Assembly: GCA_002786495.1 (NCBI GenBank)
Contig: PCSZ01000050.1
Coordinates: 16,390-55,283 of the forward strand
Reading direction: 5' to 3'
Length of the DNA: 38,894 bases
Origin: Candidatus Uhrbacteria bacterium CG22_combo_CG10-13_8_21_14_all_47_17
GTDB taxonomy: Bacteria; Patescibacteriota; Patescibacteriia; 2-12-FULL-60-25
Shown: positions 31,028 to 38,882 of the stretch, one piece after another
How positions within the stretch are numbered: position 1 is the first letter of the stretch
Layout: the number at the start of each line of letters is the position of its first letter
Program-made: the position numbers and the translations under genes
The notes under the pieces: model-generated
The model's input: only the letters and a program-made list of their open reading frames with translations
Database searches by the model: none
Told to the model about the DNA's origin: nothing

Positions 31028-31927
31028 CTATTCTTCTTCTTTCTCGGACAATGCCTGAACGAGGTGTTCAAACTCTTCATCCGAATGGAACTTTATTTTA
31101 ATTTCTCCGGCTCCTTGTTGATTACGTTTAATACTCACGCGCGCTTTCAAGAGACCGCGCAGTTTATTTTCTGCAGCAACAATATTTGGATCGGCGGTTA
31201 CCGTTCCGCGCGCTCTTTGAACGCGTTCTTCCGTTTGTCTGACCGTAAAGTTCCCTTGCAACATGGAATGAAACATTGCCAACCGCTCGCTCTCCGTAGG
31301 AAGGCTGAGCAAGGTTCTGGCATTTGACGCGCTAATCTTTTGCTCAACAATCGCCTGTTGAATTTCCTCAGGCAACTGAAGCAAGCGGACGGTATTTGCG
31401 ACCTGCGGTCGACTCTTGCCGACCTTGGTGGAAACCTCGTCTTGCGTGAGATTGAACTCATCCATGAGCCGGATATATGCCTTGGCTTCCTCAATGGCAT
31501 TCAAATCCTGTCGCTGAACATTTTCAATGATAGCAAGTTCAAGCTTCTCTTGTTCCGTCGCATTACGAAGAATCGCCGGAACTGTTTTTAATCCGGCAAG
31601 CGTAGAAGCGCGAAAGCGACGCTCACCCGCAATAAGCTGATACGTGCCGTCATCTTTTGGAGAAACGACAAGCGGCTGAATAACGCCATGCTCTTTAATG
31701 CTTGAAATAAGATCCTCGAGTTGCGCATGATCAAAATGATGCCTCGGCTGATGCGGGTTTGGTTCAATCTGTTCAATGGGAATCTGAAGAATGCTGTTTT
31801 TATCAGAAGAAACAGCTTCTGTAGGCTGCTCTTCCACCGCATGCTGTGGAACCGGTGTCTGTGCGGGTTTTGGCGGAATAAGAGCTCCGAGTCCGCGTCC
31901 AAGTCCTGATTGTTTTTGAATGATCAT
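31028..31927 (-). CDS. parB: Chromosome partitioning protein ParB
   Basis: 299 residues, CTPase clamp that loads at parS. N-terminal GLGRGLGALIP (ParA-interacting), the ParB/Spo0J domain with IPIEQIEPNPHQPRHHFD, the CTP-binding ENVQRQDLNAIEEA and GERRFRAS motifs, the HTH (LTQDEVSTKVGKSRPQVANT), and a C-terminal dimer domain. Downstream of parA by 21 nt, cotranscribed. Convergent with rel, 6 nt between stops. I found no copy of the canonical parS TGTTTCACGTGAAACA in the window. Confidence 0.95.
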   Translation of the reverse strand: MIIQKQSGLGRGLGALIPPKPAQTPVPQHAVEEQPTEAVSSDKNSILQIPIEQIEPNPHQPRHHFDHAQLEDLISSIKEHGVIQPLVVSPKDDGTYQLIAGERRFRASTLAGLKTVPAILRNATEQEKLELAIIENVQRQDLNAIEEAKAYIRLMDEFNLTQDEVSTKVGKSRPQVANTVRLLQLPEEIQQAIVEQKISASNARTLLSLPTESERLAMFHSMLQGNFTVRQTEERVQRARGTVTADPNIVAAENKLRGLLKARVSIKRNQQGAGEIKIKFHSDEEFEHLVQALSEKEEE

Positions 31928-31948
31928 AGTAAAGCGCCGTCGTGAATA

Positions 31949-32737
31949 TTAAACCGTTCGAATGTGATAATCGTGACTCTCTCGTTCCAGAACTTCCTGC
32001 GCGAGTCGTTCATACGCCTTCGCCCCTTTTGAAGAAGCGTCGAAATGCGCAATACTGCGTCCGAATGAAGGTGCTTCGGCCAAGCGCACGTTCCGCGGAA
32101 TAACAGAGCGGAAAATATTATTCGGAAAATATTTATACAATTCATGTAAAACATCATCAGAAAGTTTTGTGCGAGAATCGTACATCGTGATAACCGCACC
32201 AAGAACATCCACTTCCGGACGAATGCGCTCTTTCACCAGCTGAACCGTTTCAAGAAGCTGTCCGAGGCCTTCCAGCGCATAATATTCCGCCTGAACCGGA
32301 ATCAAAATCTCATCAGCCGCGACGATACCGTTTAGCGTAATCAAGCCAAGTGTTGGCGGACAGTCGATAAGAATAAAATCATAATCATTCCGAATCTCCA
32401 TCATGGATTCACGAAGCTTGAATTCCCTATTCTCCATTTCAACCAATTCGATATTTAATCCCGCCAGCGCCGTTGTTGCGGGCGCGAGATGCAGCCCTTG
32501 ATGCGCCGTTGGCTGTACGATGTCACGCATGGCTACCGTGCCCAGTACTGCTTCATATACGCCATGCTCAAGATTTTGATGGTCAACTCCGATACCCGAG
32601 GTCGCATTTGCTTGCGGATCAAGGTCGACAATCAAAACAAATTTTCCTTTTTCGGCCAGATAAGCGCCTAAATTAACGGCTGTCGTCGTTTTTCCAACAC
32701 CGCCTTTTTGATTCACAATAGAGATGATTCGCGCCAT
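31949..32737 (-). CDS. parA: Chromosome partitioning ATPase ParA
   Basis: 262 residues. Deviant Walker A KGGVGKTT (11-18) right after MARIISIVNQ, Walker A' region DLDPQANATSGIG, Walker B FILIDCPPTLGL. ParA dimers bind DNA non-specifically and are released by ParB, moving the origin. The frame opens earlier (32785), but ATG 32737 fits the family and has AGGA ribosome site and a consensus promoter. Last segment carries DNA-binding basic residues. Operon parA-parB. Confidence 0.96.
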   Translation of the reverse strand: MARIISIVNQKGGVGKTTTAVNLGAYLAEKGKFVLIVDLDPQANATSGIGVDHQNLEHGVYEAVLGTVAMRDIVQPTAHQGLHLAPATTALAGLNIELVEMENREFKLRESMMEIRNDYDFILIDCPPTLGLITLNGIVAADEILIPVQAEYYALEGLGQLLETVQLVKERIRPEVDVLGAVITMYDSRTKLSDDVLHELYKYFPNNIFRSVIPRNVRLAEAPSFGRSIAHFDASSKGAKAYERLAQEVLERESHDYHIRTV

Positions 32738-32750
32738 AGGGTTCCTGTCC

Positions 32751-32779
32751 AGTATAGGCAGTTTTAGCGTAACTGACAA
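32751..32779 (-). promoter_or_regulatory. parAB promoter
   Basis: Minus strand TTGTCA (32774-32779), 17-nt spacer, TATACT (32751-32756). 13 nt to ATG with AGGAA between, so a normal short leader with Shine-Dalgarno. Confidence 0.75.
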
Positions 32780-32793
32780 GGTCAAAGCATTTG

Positions 32794-34503
32794 CTAAACA
32801 GTGCCATTTCTGAGCGCTTTTTTGAGGTCTAGTGGAAGATGCCGTTCTTGAAGGTGTTTAAGATGTTTCTCGCGTTCTCGCTTGAAGAGACTGCTCTTGA
32901 GGCCATATTTACTCACAAGAAGAGACGCGTAATTTCCTCCGAGATAATGCGGCATGATGACATAGTCGGCTTTAATTCCATACAGGTACAGCGCACGCTC
33001 CACGCTCTGTGCCGTTACAACCACAACACATTTTGAATTTGCTTTCTTTATTTTATGCAGCAAAAACTCATTCGTTGCTTCATCCGGCAACGTGGAAACG
33101 ACAAGTTTTAATTTTTTCAAATTAAAATCATCAATAAACTCATTATCTTCGGCATCGCCGTAGCGACAAGCATAGCCTCGCGTTTCAAGCGCATCAATCA
33201 CAGCCGGATCAAAGTCGATAACAAGATAGCGGTTTTTTGATTTGCGTAAGTAAGGGAGAAAATCTTGTCCGAGCCTATGACAGCCGAATAGCAACACATC
33301 GTAAATTTCTTTGCGCCCCCGTTCCGGATGCGTTTTTTTCTTCTCAAAAATTCCAAGAACATCTTTCAAGGGCGCATAGAGAGCATCCGCGCCTATCATC
33401 ATATAACTTGAAATGGAAATCGTGATCAGACCGACGAATATAACAAGCGAAACAACATCTGGGCCAACATGCCCGAGCTCGCCCGCAAGAATGATAAGCA
33501 CAAGAGAGAACTCGCTGATTTGCGCCACTGTCAATCCCGCCATGAACGCCGTACGTCGACTGTATCCAAGGCGTCCGAGAATAAAGAGAAGGATAAGCGG
33601 GTTTCCAATAAGAACAAAAAGCGAAAGAACGATCGTTGGAAGGAGGAGATGTGAAATGTTTACAAAAGAAAGTCTTGCGCCCAGCAAGATAAAGAAAATC
33701 ACAATAAAAAAATCGCGCAGCAATTTCATCTTTGCGCTAATTTCATAATGATACGGAGAGGAAGCGAGTGTCACGCCGGCAGCAAGTGCGCCAACTTCGA
33801 TCGAAAAACCAAACCACTGAAAGAGCGCGGCTAAACCCATGCCCCAAGCGATCGAAAACAATAAAAGGAATTCCTGAGACTGTGCGAAGCTTTTTGTGAG
33901 CGCGGGAAGAACATAGCGAGCAACGACATACAGAATCGCGATGATAATAGTTCCCTTTTCGAGCGTCCACATGACTTCAACACCGGCATTCGTCCCCTTT
34001 CCCATGGTTGCAATTCCGATCAAAATGGCCGTAGCGATAAGATCTTGTACGAGCAGAAATCCGACTGAAATCTTTCCATAGAGCTTCCCAAGATCGCCTC
34101 GATCCGAGAGAAGCTTCATGACAATAATCGTACTGCTAAAGGTAAGCGCAACCGCGATATATAACGAAGCAACCCAGCTAAATCCAAAACTATAGGTAAT
34201 GAGAAAACCAAATAAAACCGTAAACACAACTTGGCCGATACCCGCATATACAGAAACTTTTCCGACTTCCCGAAGCATTCTTGGGTTCAAGCTAAGTCCA
34301 ACAATAAACAAAAGCGCCGTGATGCCGATTTTTGAAAAAATATCCAGAAGGTCCGAAGACTTCACAACATTAAACAAAAGCGGCCCGGCGATAATGCCCG
34401 TGAGAATATGACCAAGGATAAGCGGCTGACGCAGAAGTTGCATGACCCATGCAATAAGCGTTGCGATACCAAGGATGACGCTAACTTCAATGAACGTTTC
34501 CAT
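32794..34503 (-). CDS. CPA2 cation:proton antiporter with RCK/TrkA-N domain (Kef-like)
   Basis: 569 residues from ATG 34503 (METFIEVSVILGIATLIAWV). About 12 transmembrane helices in the first 390 residues, with the CPA2 signature VALTFSSTIIVMKLLSDRG and the VGFLLVQDLIAT helix (Gln-Asp, as in Kef channels) in helix 6. The cytosolic RCK N-domain follows (about 425-540: YDVLLFGCHRLGQD, GDAEDNEFIDD), with a Rossmann turn G-C-H-R-L-G, and a basic tail. Exchanges K+ or Na+ for H+ across the membrane, gated by nucleotides bound at the RCK fold. The frame's TTG/ATG upstream extension runs into the tRNA-Leu terminator and is unlikely. Confidence 0.93.
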   Translation of the reverse strand: METFIEVSVILGIATLIAWVMQLLRQPLILGHILTGIIAGPLLFNVVKSSDLLDIFSKIGITALLFIVGLSLNPRMLREVGKVSVYAGIGQVVFTVLFGFLITYSFGFSWVASLYIAVALTFSSTIIVMKLLSDRGDLGKLYGKISVGFLLVQDLIATAILIGIATMGKGTNAGVEVMWTLEKGTIIIAILYVVARYVLPALTKSFAQSQEFLLLFSIAWGMGLAALFQWFGFSIEVGALAAGVTLASSPYHYEISAKMKLLRDFFIVIFFILLGARLSFVNISHLLLPTIVLSLFVLIGNPLILLFILGRLGYSRRTAFMAGLTVAQISEFSLVLIILAGELGHVGPDVVSLVIFVGLITISISSYMMIGADALYAPLKDVLGIFEKKKTHPERGRKEIYDVLLFGCHRLGQDFLPYLRKSKNRYLVIDFDPAVIDALETRGYACRYGDAEDNEFIDDFNLKKLKLVVSTLPDEATNEFLLHKIKKANSKCVVVVTAQSVERALYLYGIKADYVIMPHYLGGNYASLLVSKYGLKSSLFKREREKHLKHLQERHLPLDLKKALRNGTV

Positions 34504-34539
34504 TTTTTTATTTTTGATTCCAACGAACGTATGATACCA

Positions 34540-34568
34540 AAAATCCGCTTTACGATAAAGCGGATTTT
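34540..34568 (-). terminator. Terminator of tRNA-Leu
   Basis: 13-bp stem AAAATCCGCTTTA / TAAAGCGGATTTT with a 3-nt loop, T-run on the minus strand, about 20 nt after the tRNA. It separates the tRNA from the antiporter gene. Confidence 0.88.
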
Positions 34569-34589
34569 CCCTGTTGCGATATGTGCAGG

Positions 34590-34676
34590 TGGTGGGCAAG
34601 GAGGGAATCGAACCCTCATGGGATTGCTCCCGCAGGATTTTGAGTCCTGTGCGTCTACCAATTCCGCCACTCGCCC
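34590..34676 (-). tRNA. tRNA-Leu (anticodon CAA)
   Basis: Class II tRNA with CCA encoded; long variable arm. Acceptor GGGCGAG/CTTGCCC with discriminator A. Anticodon stem CAGGA/TCCTG, loop CTCAAAA, anticodon CAA for UUG codons. Confidence 0.95.
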
Positions 34677-34756
34677 ATCACCTACGCATATTGCATCTAA
34701 GGTTTTGCCTGCCTACAATACGGATGACCCGATCAAACGTCAAGCGCTCTGCAGGT

Positions 34757-34785
34757 TTGACGATTTAATGAAAAACTGGTAGCAT
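34757..34785 (+). promoter_or_regulatory. tRNA-fMet promoter
   Basis: TTGACG (34757-34762), 17-nt spacer ending TGG, TAGCAT (34780-34785). About 19 nt from the tRNA 5' end. Confidence 0.65.
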
Positions 34786-34803
34786 CATCGTTACAAATTT
34801 CAT

Positions 34804-34878
34804 CGCGGGGTAGAGCAGCGGCAGCTCGCCAGGCCCATAACCTGGAGGTCGTGGGTTCGAATCCCACCCCCGCAACCA
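34804..34878 (+). tRNA. Initiator tRNA-fMet (anticodon CAT)
   Basis: 75 nt with CCA encoded. C1 faces A72 (CGCGGGG against CCCCGCA), the unpaired first position that marks bacterial initiators. Anticodon stem CCAGG/CCTGG and loop CCCATAA. Two oddities: position 33 is C instead of U, and the three G-C pairs normal at 29-31/39-41 are reduced to two because 29-41 is A-U. D loop is short (7 nt). Own promoter and terminator. Confidence 0.95.
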
Positions 34879-34880
34879 AC

Positions 34881-34910
34881 AAAAAACCTTCGTTCAAACG
34901 AAGGTTTTTT
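34881..34910. terminator. Bidirectional terminator between tRNA-fMet and the 34926 gene
   Basis: AAAAAACCTTCGT, 4-nt loop, ACGAAGGTTTTTT. Flanking A- and T-runs let it end the tRNA on the plus strand and the membrane gene on the minus strand. Confidence 0.9.
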
Positions 34911-34925
34911 GTTTTCTGAAGTTTT

Positions 34926-35390
34926 TTACGTTAAAAAAGAAAGAAGAACAGCGAGAAATACAAGCTGCATACCGAGACCGGAAGCAAAAGAAATGTCCCG
35001 CGTATCGCTAATCATATTATGAAAAAAGAAATGCAATCGGTGAAACCATTTGAGCCAAGTCACGCGAGAAACTTCATACACGCCAACGATAAGGTCCGGT
35101 AAAATACTTCCGACAATGCCCATGGTTACGGCAAACTTTGCATCCGATGTAACCGTGTTGAGAAAAAACAAAATAAGAAAAATAGCCAAAACCGCATCAA
35201 TCACCGTGTAGGCTATACTGCTTCGAACCTTTTTTCCGGCCGTGTAATCCTTGTAGAGCTGCGTATCGCCATGAGGGATAATATCAACAAGAAAATGGGA
35301 GATAGCGCCAAAAGCAAACGCAATATAGGGATGCGTCGGTAATTGTTCGCCAATGAACGCGCCAATGGCTGCATGAGTGGTAATAAACAT
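34926..35390 (-). CDS. Membrane protein, possible YdjM-like metal-dependent hydrolase
   Basis: 154 residues from ATG 35390 (MFITTHAAIGAFIGEQLPTH); the ORF extends upstream into the promoter and is not used. Four or so transmembrane helices (FAFGAISHFLVDIIPHGD, VIDAVLAIFLILFFL, AVTMGIVGSILPDLIVGV, LGMQLVFLAVLLSFLT). Conserved-type polar positions T-H (5-6), H in SHFLVD, PHGD and two His near WFHRLHFFFH resemble the YdjM/DUF457 group of membrane-bound putative metal hydrolases. Activity is not proven for that group. Its promoter is a near-consensus extended -10. Confidence 0.6.
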   Translation of the reverse strand: MFITTHAAIGAFIGEQLPTHPYIAFAFGAISHFLVDIIPHGDTQLYKDYTAGKKVRSSIAYTVIDAVLAIFLILFFLNTVTSDAKFAVTMGIVGSILPDLIVGVYEVSRVTWLKWFHRLHFFFHNMISDTRDISFASGLGMQLVFLAVLLSFLT

Positions 35391-35414
35391 AACTGTTCCA
35401 CGAGGCTGCGTCCC

Positions 35415-35423
35415 ATTATAGCA
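35415..35423 (-). promoter_or_regulatory. Extended -10 promoter of the 34926 gene
   Basis: TGCTATAAT on the minus strand: perfect TATAAT at 35415-35420 with TG extension. 24 nt to ATG 35390. Confidence 0.7.
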
Positions 35424-35468
35424 TATGAGACACAATCCCGTGGATGCGGATTACGCATCCTACGGACA

Positions 35469-35545
35469 TGGTAGCGGGGGTGGGATTCGAACCCACGACC
35501 TCGGGCTTATGAGTCCCACGCTCTAACCAACTGAGCTACCCCGCC
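35469..35545 (-). tRNA. tRNA-Met (anticodon CAT), elongator; tRNA-Ile2 not excluded
   Basis: 77 nt with CCA encoded. Acceptor GGCGGGG/CCCCGCT (G1-U72 wobble), discriminator A. Anticodon stem TGGGA/GCCCG closes CTCATAA but 31-39 is an A-G mismatch and 27-43 a wobble. First position is paired, so not the initiator. A CAT anticodon can also belong to tRNA-Ile2 (lysidine-modified); elongator Met is preferred by overall similarity. Confidence 0.85.
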
Positions 35546-35565
35546 ACGTTTTTTTCGGCGACGGC

Positions 35566-35594
35566 ATCCTAGCAAGATACCTAGATACTGGCAA
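35566..35594 (-). promoter_or_regulatory. tRNA-Met promoter inside the glycosyltransferase 3' end
   Basis: Minus strand TTGCCA (35589-35594), 17-nt spacer ending TGC, TAGGAT (35566-35571), about 20 nt before the tRNA. Confidence 0.6.
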
Positions 35595-36621
35595 GAATCG
35601 TCTCAGCAACCCGTTCCCAGTCAAATGAATTCGCCCGAATCTTCGCCCGAGCTCGTTCCGCCTCGAAAGCACCTTTGCGCTCCCATACGGACCGAAGAGC
35701 CTGTTTCCAGGCTGCAGAATCACTTGGTGCCAGCAAAATCCCCTGCTCACCAAGGACCTCCGGAATGGCGCCAACGCGGGAAGCGACAACCGGCGTTCCT
35801 ACTGCCATGGCTTCAAGCGCTGTTCGCCCGAAGCCCTCATGTAGTGAAGGAAGGAGTAAAGCGTCTGCATCGCGAAGCAGCGCCCATTTTTTCACCTCGC
35901 TTACCCCTTCTATACGAATAATGCGCGGATCCTGCGGCAGGACAACATTTCCCCAGCCGGTTTTTCCGGCGATCACATACTTTGCCTCAATCCCCGCTTC
36001 CAGAAAAACATTCGCGGCGAAGGTAATATTTTTTCTTGGTTCCAAGGTACCAAGCGATAAGAAAAAACGTTGATCCGGCTCCAAAATCCTTGGAAGAGAT
36101 TTTATATTCTCCGGAACAGAAACGCCTTCATACGTAACAATAATCTTTTCTTCGGGAATCCCAAGCTGTTGAACAAGAGAACGTTTTGTATCCTCGCTTA
36201 CGGAAAAAATACGTGGGGCTTTTCGAAGACCTCGAATGAAAGCGCGCGTCGTAAAAAAACGCTTGAGTGTACTTTGAGAAAAACATTCCGGATGCGTAAA
36301 AATCGCAAGATCATGAACCCAGGGAATGGAAGGAATTGAGAGAAAAGGCGCGATAGAACCGCCGGGAACAAAAAGCTGATCAAGGGAATGTTTTTTTAAC
36401 GCACTTCGTAAACTCTTACCCGAAGCGTCTTCGAGCTCGATGGTATTTTCTTCTGAAAAAGAAGTTTGCGCTCCTTTGGGCGTAAGCGCGTAAAGATCTG
36501 TATCAAATTTTCCTGCGCGTAGAAAAAGCACTTCCGTAAGCTCGCGCGCGGCATGCGCTACACCCGCTCCGAGGCTTCCATCCGTCGGTAAAATTCTTAA
36601 ATCGATACCAAGCGTTTTCAT
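35581..36621 (-). CDS. GT4-type glycosyltransferase
   Basis: 346 residues, GT-B fold. N-terminal acceptor domain starts MKTLGIDLRILPTDGSLGAG; C-terminal donor domain has RFFLSLGTLEPRKNITFAAN, YVIAGKTGWG, the helix DADALLLPSLHEGFGRTALE with the E-x7-E nucleotide-sugar motif, and AVGTPVVASRVGAIPEVLG. Probably transfers a sugar from NDP-sugar onto a wall or surface glycan; the sugar cannot be told. Its ATG (36621) overlaps the dacA stop in ATGA, so the two are coupled. Last gene of the scpA operon. Confidence 0.92.
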   Translation of the reverse strand: MKTLGIDLRILPTDGSLGAGVAHAARELTEVLFLRAGKFDTDLYALTPKGAQTSFSEENTIELEDASGKSLRSALKKHSLDQLFVPGGSIAPFLSIPSIPWVHDLAIFTHPECFSQSTLKRFFTTRAFIRGLRKAPRIFSVSEDTKRSLVQQLGIPEEKIIVTYEGVSVPENIKSLPRILEPDQRFFLSLGTLEPRKNITFAANVFLEAGIEAKYVIAGKTGWGNVVLPQDPRIIRIEGVSEVKKWALLRDADALLLPSLHEGFGRTALEAMAVGTPVVASRVGAIPEVLGEQGILLAPSDSAAWKQALRSVWERKGAFEAERARAKIRANSFDWERVAETILASI

Positions 36622-37565
36622 GGACGATCCGCGGCTTTCACGATGCTCTTTGGCCACTCAAAATTTGAAAAAGCCCAATATGTAAGCGCCTTCACATCTT
36701 GAAAGCGCGCGAAATGATTATTTGAATTTAAAACAACCGCAATCACTTCATTGCCATCTTGATTAATAGTTCCCTGCGCGAAACAGAACCCAGCCTCATC
36801 AAGCGACCCAGTCTTTCCGGCGATGACATGATATGGTTCCTTGTTCAAGCTGCTCGCGAGCAACAGATTCGTGCTATGCAAGAGATAACTTCTGCCCGTT
36901 GCCTCTCCCGTTGCCTCTACACGCGACATTTCCGTTATCTTGCGTATTTCCGGATACGAAAGAGCAGCTCGAAGCGCAATAGCAACATCCTTCGCAGAAG
37001 CTTCATTATTTGGATTCAAACCGGAGGGATCATAAAAAACCGCATGCGTCATACCGAGCGTTTTTGCTTTTGCATTCATCGCCGCAATAAAATCATCACC
37101 ACCATACGTGCGCGCCAGAGCATGCGCAGATTCATTTGAAGATCCAACCAACATAAGCTCAAGTGCTTTTTGTGTTGTAAAACGATCATTCAAATCCACG
37201 TAAACGCGTCCGACACGGCCACGATCCGCGGGACTATATTGAACGTCCGATTGAAGGTCCGGATGCATATCCAGCAAGGTCATGGCAGTAATAAGCTTTG
37301 TGAGGCTTGCAATCGGCATTGCTTGATCTGCGTTTTTTTCAAAAAGAACTTGCCCGCTCTGCACGTCCATGACTACAGCCGCTTTCGCAGAAACTTCCAC
37401 GCCAAAGGTTTCTGCATTTTTCTTCTTTGGCGCATAACGCGCAGGACCAACATATTTTGCAACGGGAAGATGATTGCGCAAAACAGGCTGCTCCGGCTGC
37501 TGAGCAACGCTCAGAGCCTGTAAACCAAAGATGCTAATGAGAGCAATGAGAGTTTGTGCAAACAT
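36618..37565 (-). CDS. dacA: D-alanyl-D-alanine carboxypeptidase (penicillin-binding protein, S11)
   Basis: 315 residues. N-terminal signal (about 1-21: MFAQTLIALISIFGLQALSV), then the serine peptidase domain with all three motifs: SLTK at 87-90 (catalytic Ser87), SSN at 142-144 and KTG at 251-253. It removes the terminal D-Ala of peptidoglycan stem peptides outside the membrane, limiting cross-links. It lacks the long C-terminal beta domain and membrane anchor of larger family members. Begins 1 nt after scpB and overlaps the glycosyltransferase by 4 nt. Confidence 0.95.
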   Translation of the reverse strand: MFAQTLIALISIFGLQALSVAQQPEQPVLRNHLPVAKYVGPARYAPKKKNAETFGVEVSAKAAVVMDVQSGQVLFEKNADQAMPIASLTKLITAMTLLDMHPDLQSDVQYSPADRGRVGRVYVDLNDRFTTQKALELMLVGSSNESAHALARTYGGDDFIAAMNAKAKTLGMTHAVFYDPSGLNPNNEASAKDVAIALRAALSYPEIRKITEMSRVEATGEATGRSYLLHSTNLLLASSLNKEPYHVIAGKTGSLDEAGFCFAQGTINQDGNEVIAVVLNSNNHFARFQDVKALTYWAFSNFEWPKSIVKAADRP

Positions 37566-37566
37566 A

Positions 37567-38154
37567 TTAGATGTCTAATGGAGCAGATTCCGTATCCTCC
37601 GCGGCCGGATTTTTCGGTTGGAGTTCATTTAAAACCTGAACAACGGCGTTCTGAGATCGCAAGGTTTCATAATCCGGAAGCTCGCTTGGATCCGTTGCGC
37701 CCAAAAACTTCAAGAAATCAATGGTAACAGCATAAATCGGTTGTCCAAGGCGCGTTTCTTCATGCATTTCAACAAGTCCGCGCAACATCAAATTCCGCAA
37801 AATCATCGAAGACTGCACTCCGCGAATTTGTTCAAGTTCAGGACGCGTGAGCGGACCGCGATAAGCCAAAATAGATAAAGCTTCAAGCTGCGGTTTTGTG
37901 AGCTCGCCTTGCACTTCTTGGCTCACCGTTTTTTGTACAAAGTCAGCCGCATCCGGGCTTGTTACCAGCTCCGCGTTTTCTCCTTGAAAGACGAGCCTGA
38001 CACCAGAAGCGCCTACATTAAGACGCTCATGAAGGACCTGAAGCGCTTCAGAGATGGCTGTTTTGTCCTGCTCCGTAATAGAAACGAGCTTCTTTATTGA
38101 AAGAGGCTGTGCGGCCGCAAAAAGAACGGCTTCAAGTATGGCGTCGAGATTCAT
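37567..38154 (-). CDS. scpB: Segregation and condensation protein B
   Basis: 195 residues from ATG 38154; a GTG at 38160 overlapping the scpA stop (GTGA) is an alternative. Two winged-helix domains: LDAILEAVLFAAAQPLSIKK at the start and EALSILAYRGPLTRPELEQI in the middle, then IRGVQSSMILRNLMLRGLVE, the strongly conserved segment of ScpB. Binds ScpA and SMC to form the condensin complex that compacts the chromosome. No gap to scpA. Confidence 0.94.
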   Translation of the reverse strand: MNLDAILEAVLFAAAQPLSIKKLVSITEQDKTAISEALQVLHERLNVGASGVRLVFQGENAELVTSPDAADFVQKTVSQEVQGELTKPQLEALSILAYRGPLTRPELEQIRGVQSSMILRNLMLRGLVEMHEETRLGQPIYAVTIDFLKFLGATDPSELPDYETLRSQNAVVQVLNELQPKNPAAEDTESAPLDI

Positions 38155-38156
38155 AA

Positions 38157-38867
38157 TCACTCTTTTGTATGCTGAAGGGTTATCTCCTTAAATAATTCAG
38201 GCTGGTCATATTGCACAATGCGTTGTTTTACCAACTCAAGAAGAGCCAGGAAGGATACAACCATTTCATATCGATCTTTCGACTCCGCCAGGATTTTGTG
38301 AAAACTGACGCGCATCATTGAGCGCACGCGCTGCGTAAGCTGATCTATTTTATCTTCAATGGTAATACTGCGCGCAACGGCAACCTTCGGCAGTCTAAGA
38401 ATCGGCTCAAGCCGTTTCGCGACGCGTAAAAAGGCAATGCGCAAATCATCACTCGTAATTCCTTCCGGCGGAGAAAAAAGAGGTTCTCGTTTTACAAGGC
38501 GCCTCTTGCTTCGGCTGAAAGAAACTCTCCCATTTTTTACAAGCGCGTCAATGCGTTCCGCGGCCTTGGCAAACACTCTGTATAAGCGTAGCTGTTCTTC
38601 AAGATCCGGACCTTCTTCCAGCTCTTCATCATAGAGATCCGGCATCAGCGCCTTTGATTTCAGATAAACAAGCTTCGCAGCAACGATAAGGAAGTCCGCC
38701 AAGTCCTGCGGAGGAATCTGGCCTTGATGCTCGCGTACATGTGTTAAAAAAGGTTCTGTTACTTCCAAAAGAGACACTTGAGTAATTTCAAGCTTTTCTG
38801 ATTCAACTAATTTTAAGAGAAGGTCTAACGGGCCTTCAAATTGTTCAATCTTAACCGAATAGGCCAT
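38157..38867 (-). CDS. scpA: Segregation and condensation protein A
   Basis: 236 residues. Kleisin subunit that links SMC heads. N-terminal segment MAYSVKIEQFEGPLDLLLKL and the ALVES-type EKLEITQVSLLEVTEPFL, DFLIVAAKLVYLKSKALMPD follow the family pattern; the C-terminal winged helix (VVSFLALLELVKQRIVQYDQ, PELFKEITLQ) binds the SMC head. First gene of an operon scpA-scpB-dacA-glycosyltransferase. Confidence 0.95.
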   Translation of the reverse strand: MAYSVKIEQFEGPLDLLLKLVESEKLEITQVSLLEVTEPFLTHVREHQGQIPPQDLADFLIVAAKLVYLKSKALMPDLYDEELEEGPDLEEQLRLYRVFAKAAERIDALVKNGRVSFSRSKRRLVKREPLFSPPEGITSDDLRIAFLRVAKRLEPILRLPKVAVARSITIEDKIDQLTQRVRSMMRVSFHKILAESKDRYEMVVSFLALLELVKQRIVQYDQPELFKEITLQHTKE

Positions 38868-38873
38868 GAGAGG

Positions 38874-38882
38874 ATTGTGCCA
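38874..38882 (-). promoter_or_regulatory. Extended -10 promoter of the scpA operon
   Basis: TGGCACAAT on the minus strand, CACAAT at 38874-38879 (4/6), 6 nt before ATG 38867. Any -35 lies at or beyond the window edge. Confidence 0.45.

Noticed and set aside
31022-32800. Search for a parS site near parAB
   Set aside because: No copy of the canonical palindrome TGTTTCACGTGAAACA or a close match was seen.
34408-34782. Plus-strand frame of 124 codons ending in RFDDLMKNW
   Set aside because: It covers the antiporter start, a terminator, tRNA-Leu and the tRNA-fMet promoter; only the last 27 codons look protein-like, not enough to call.
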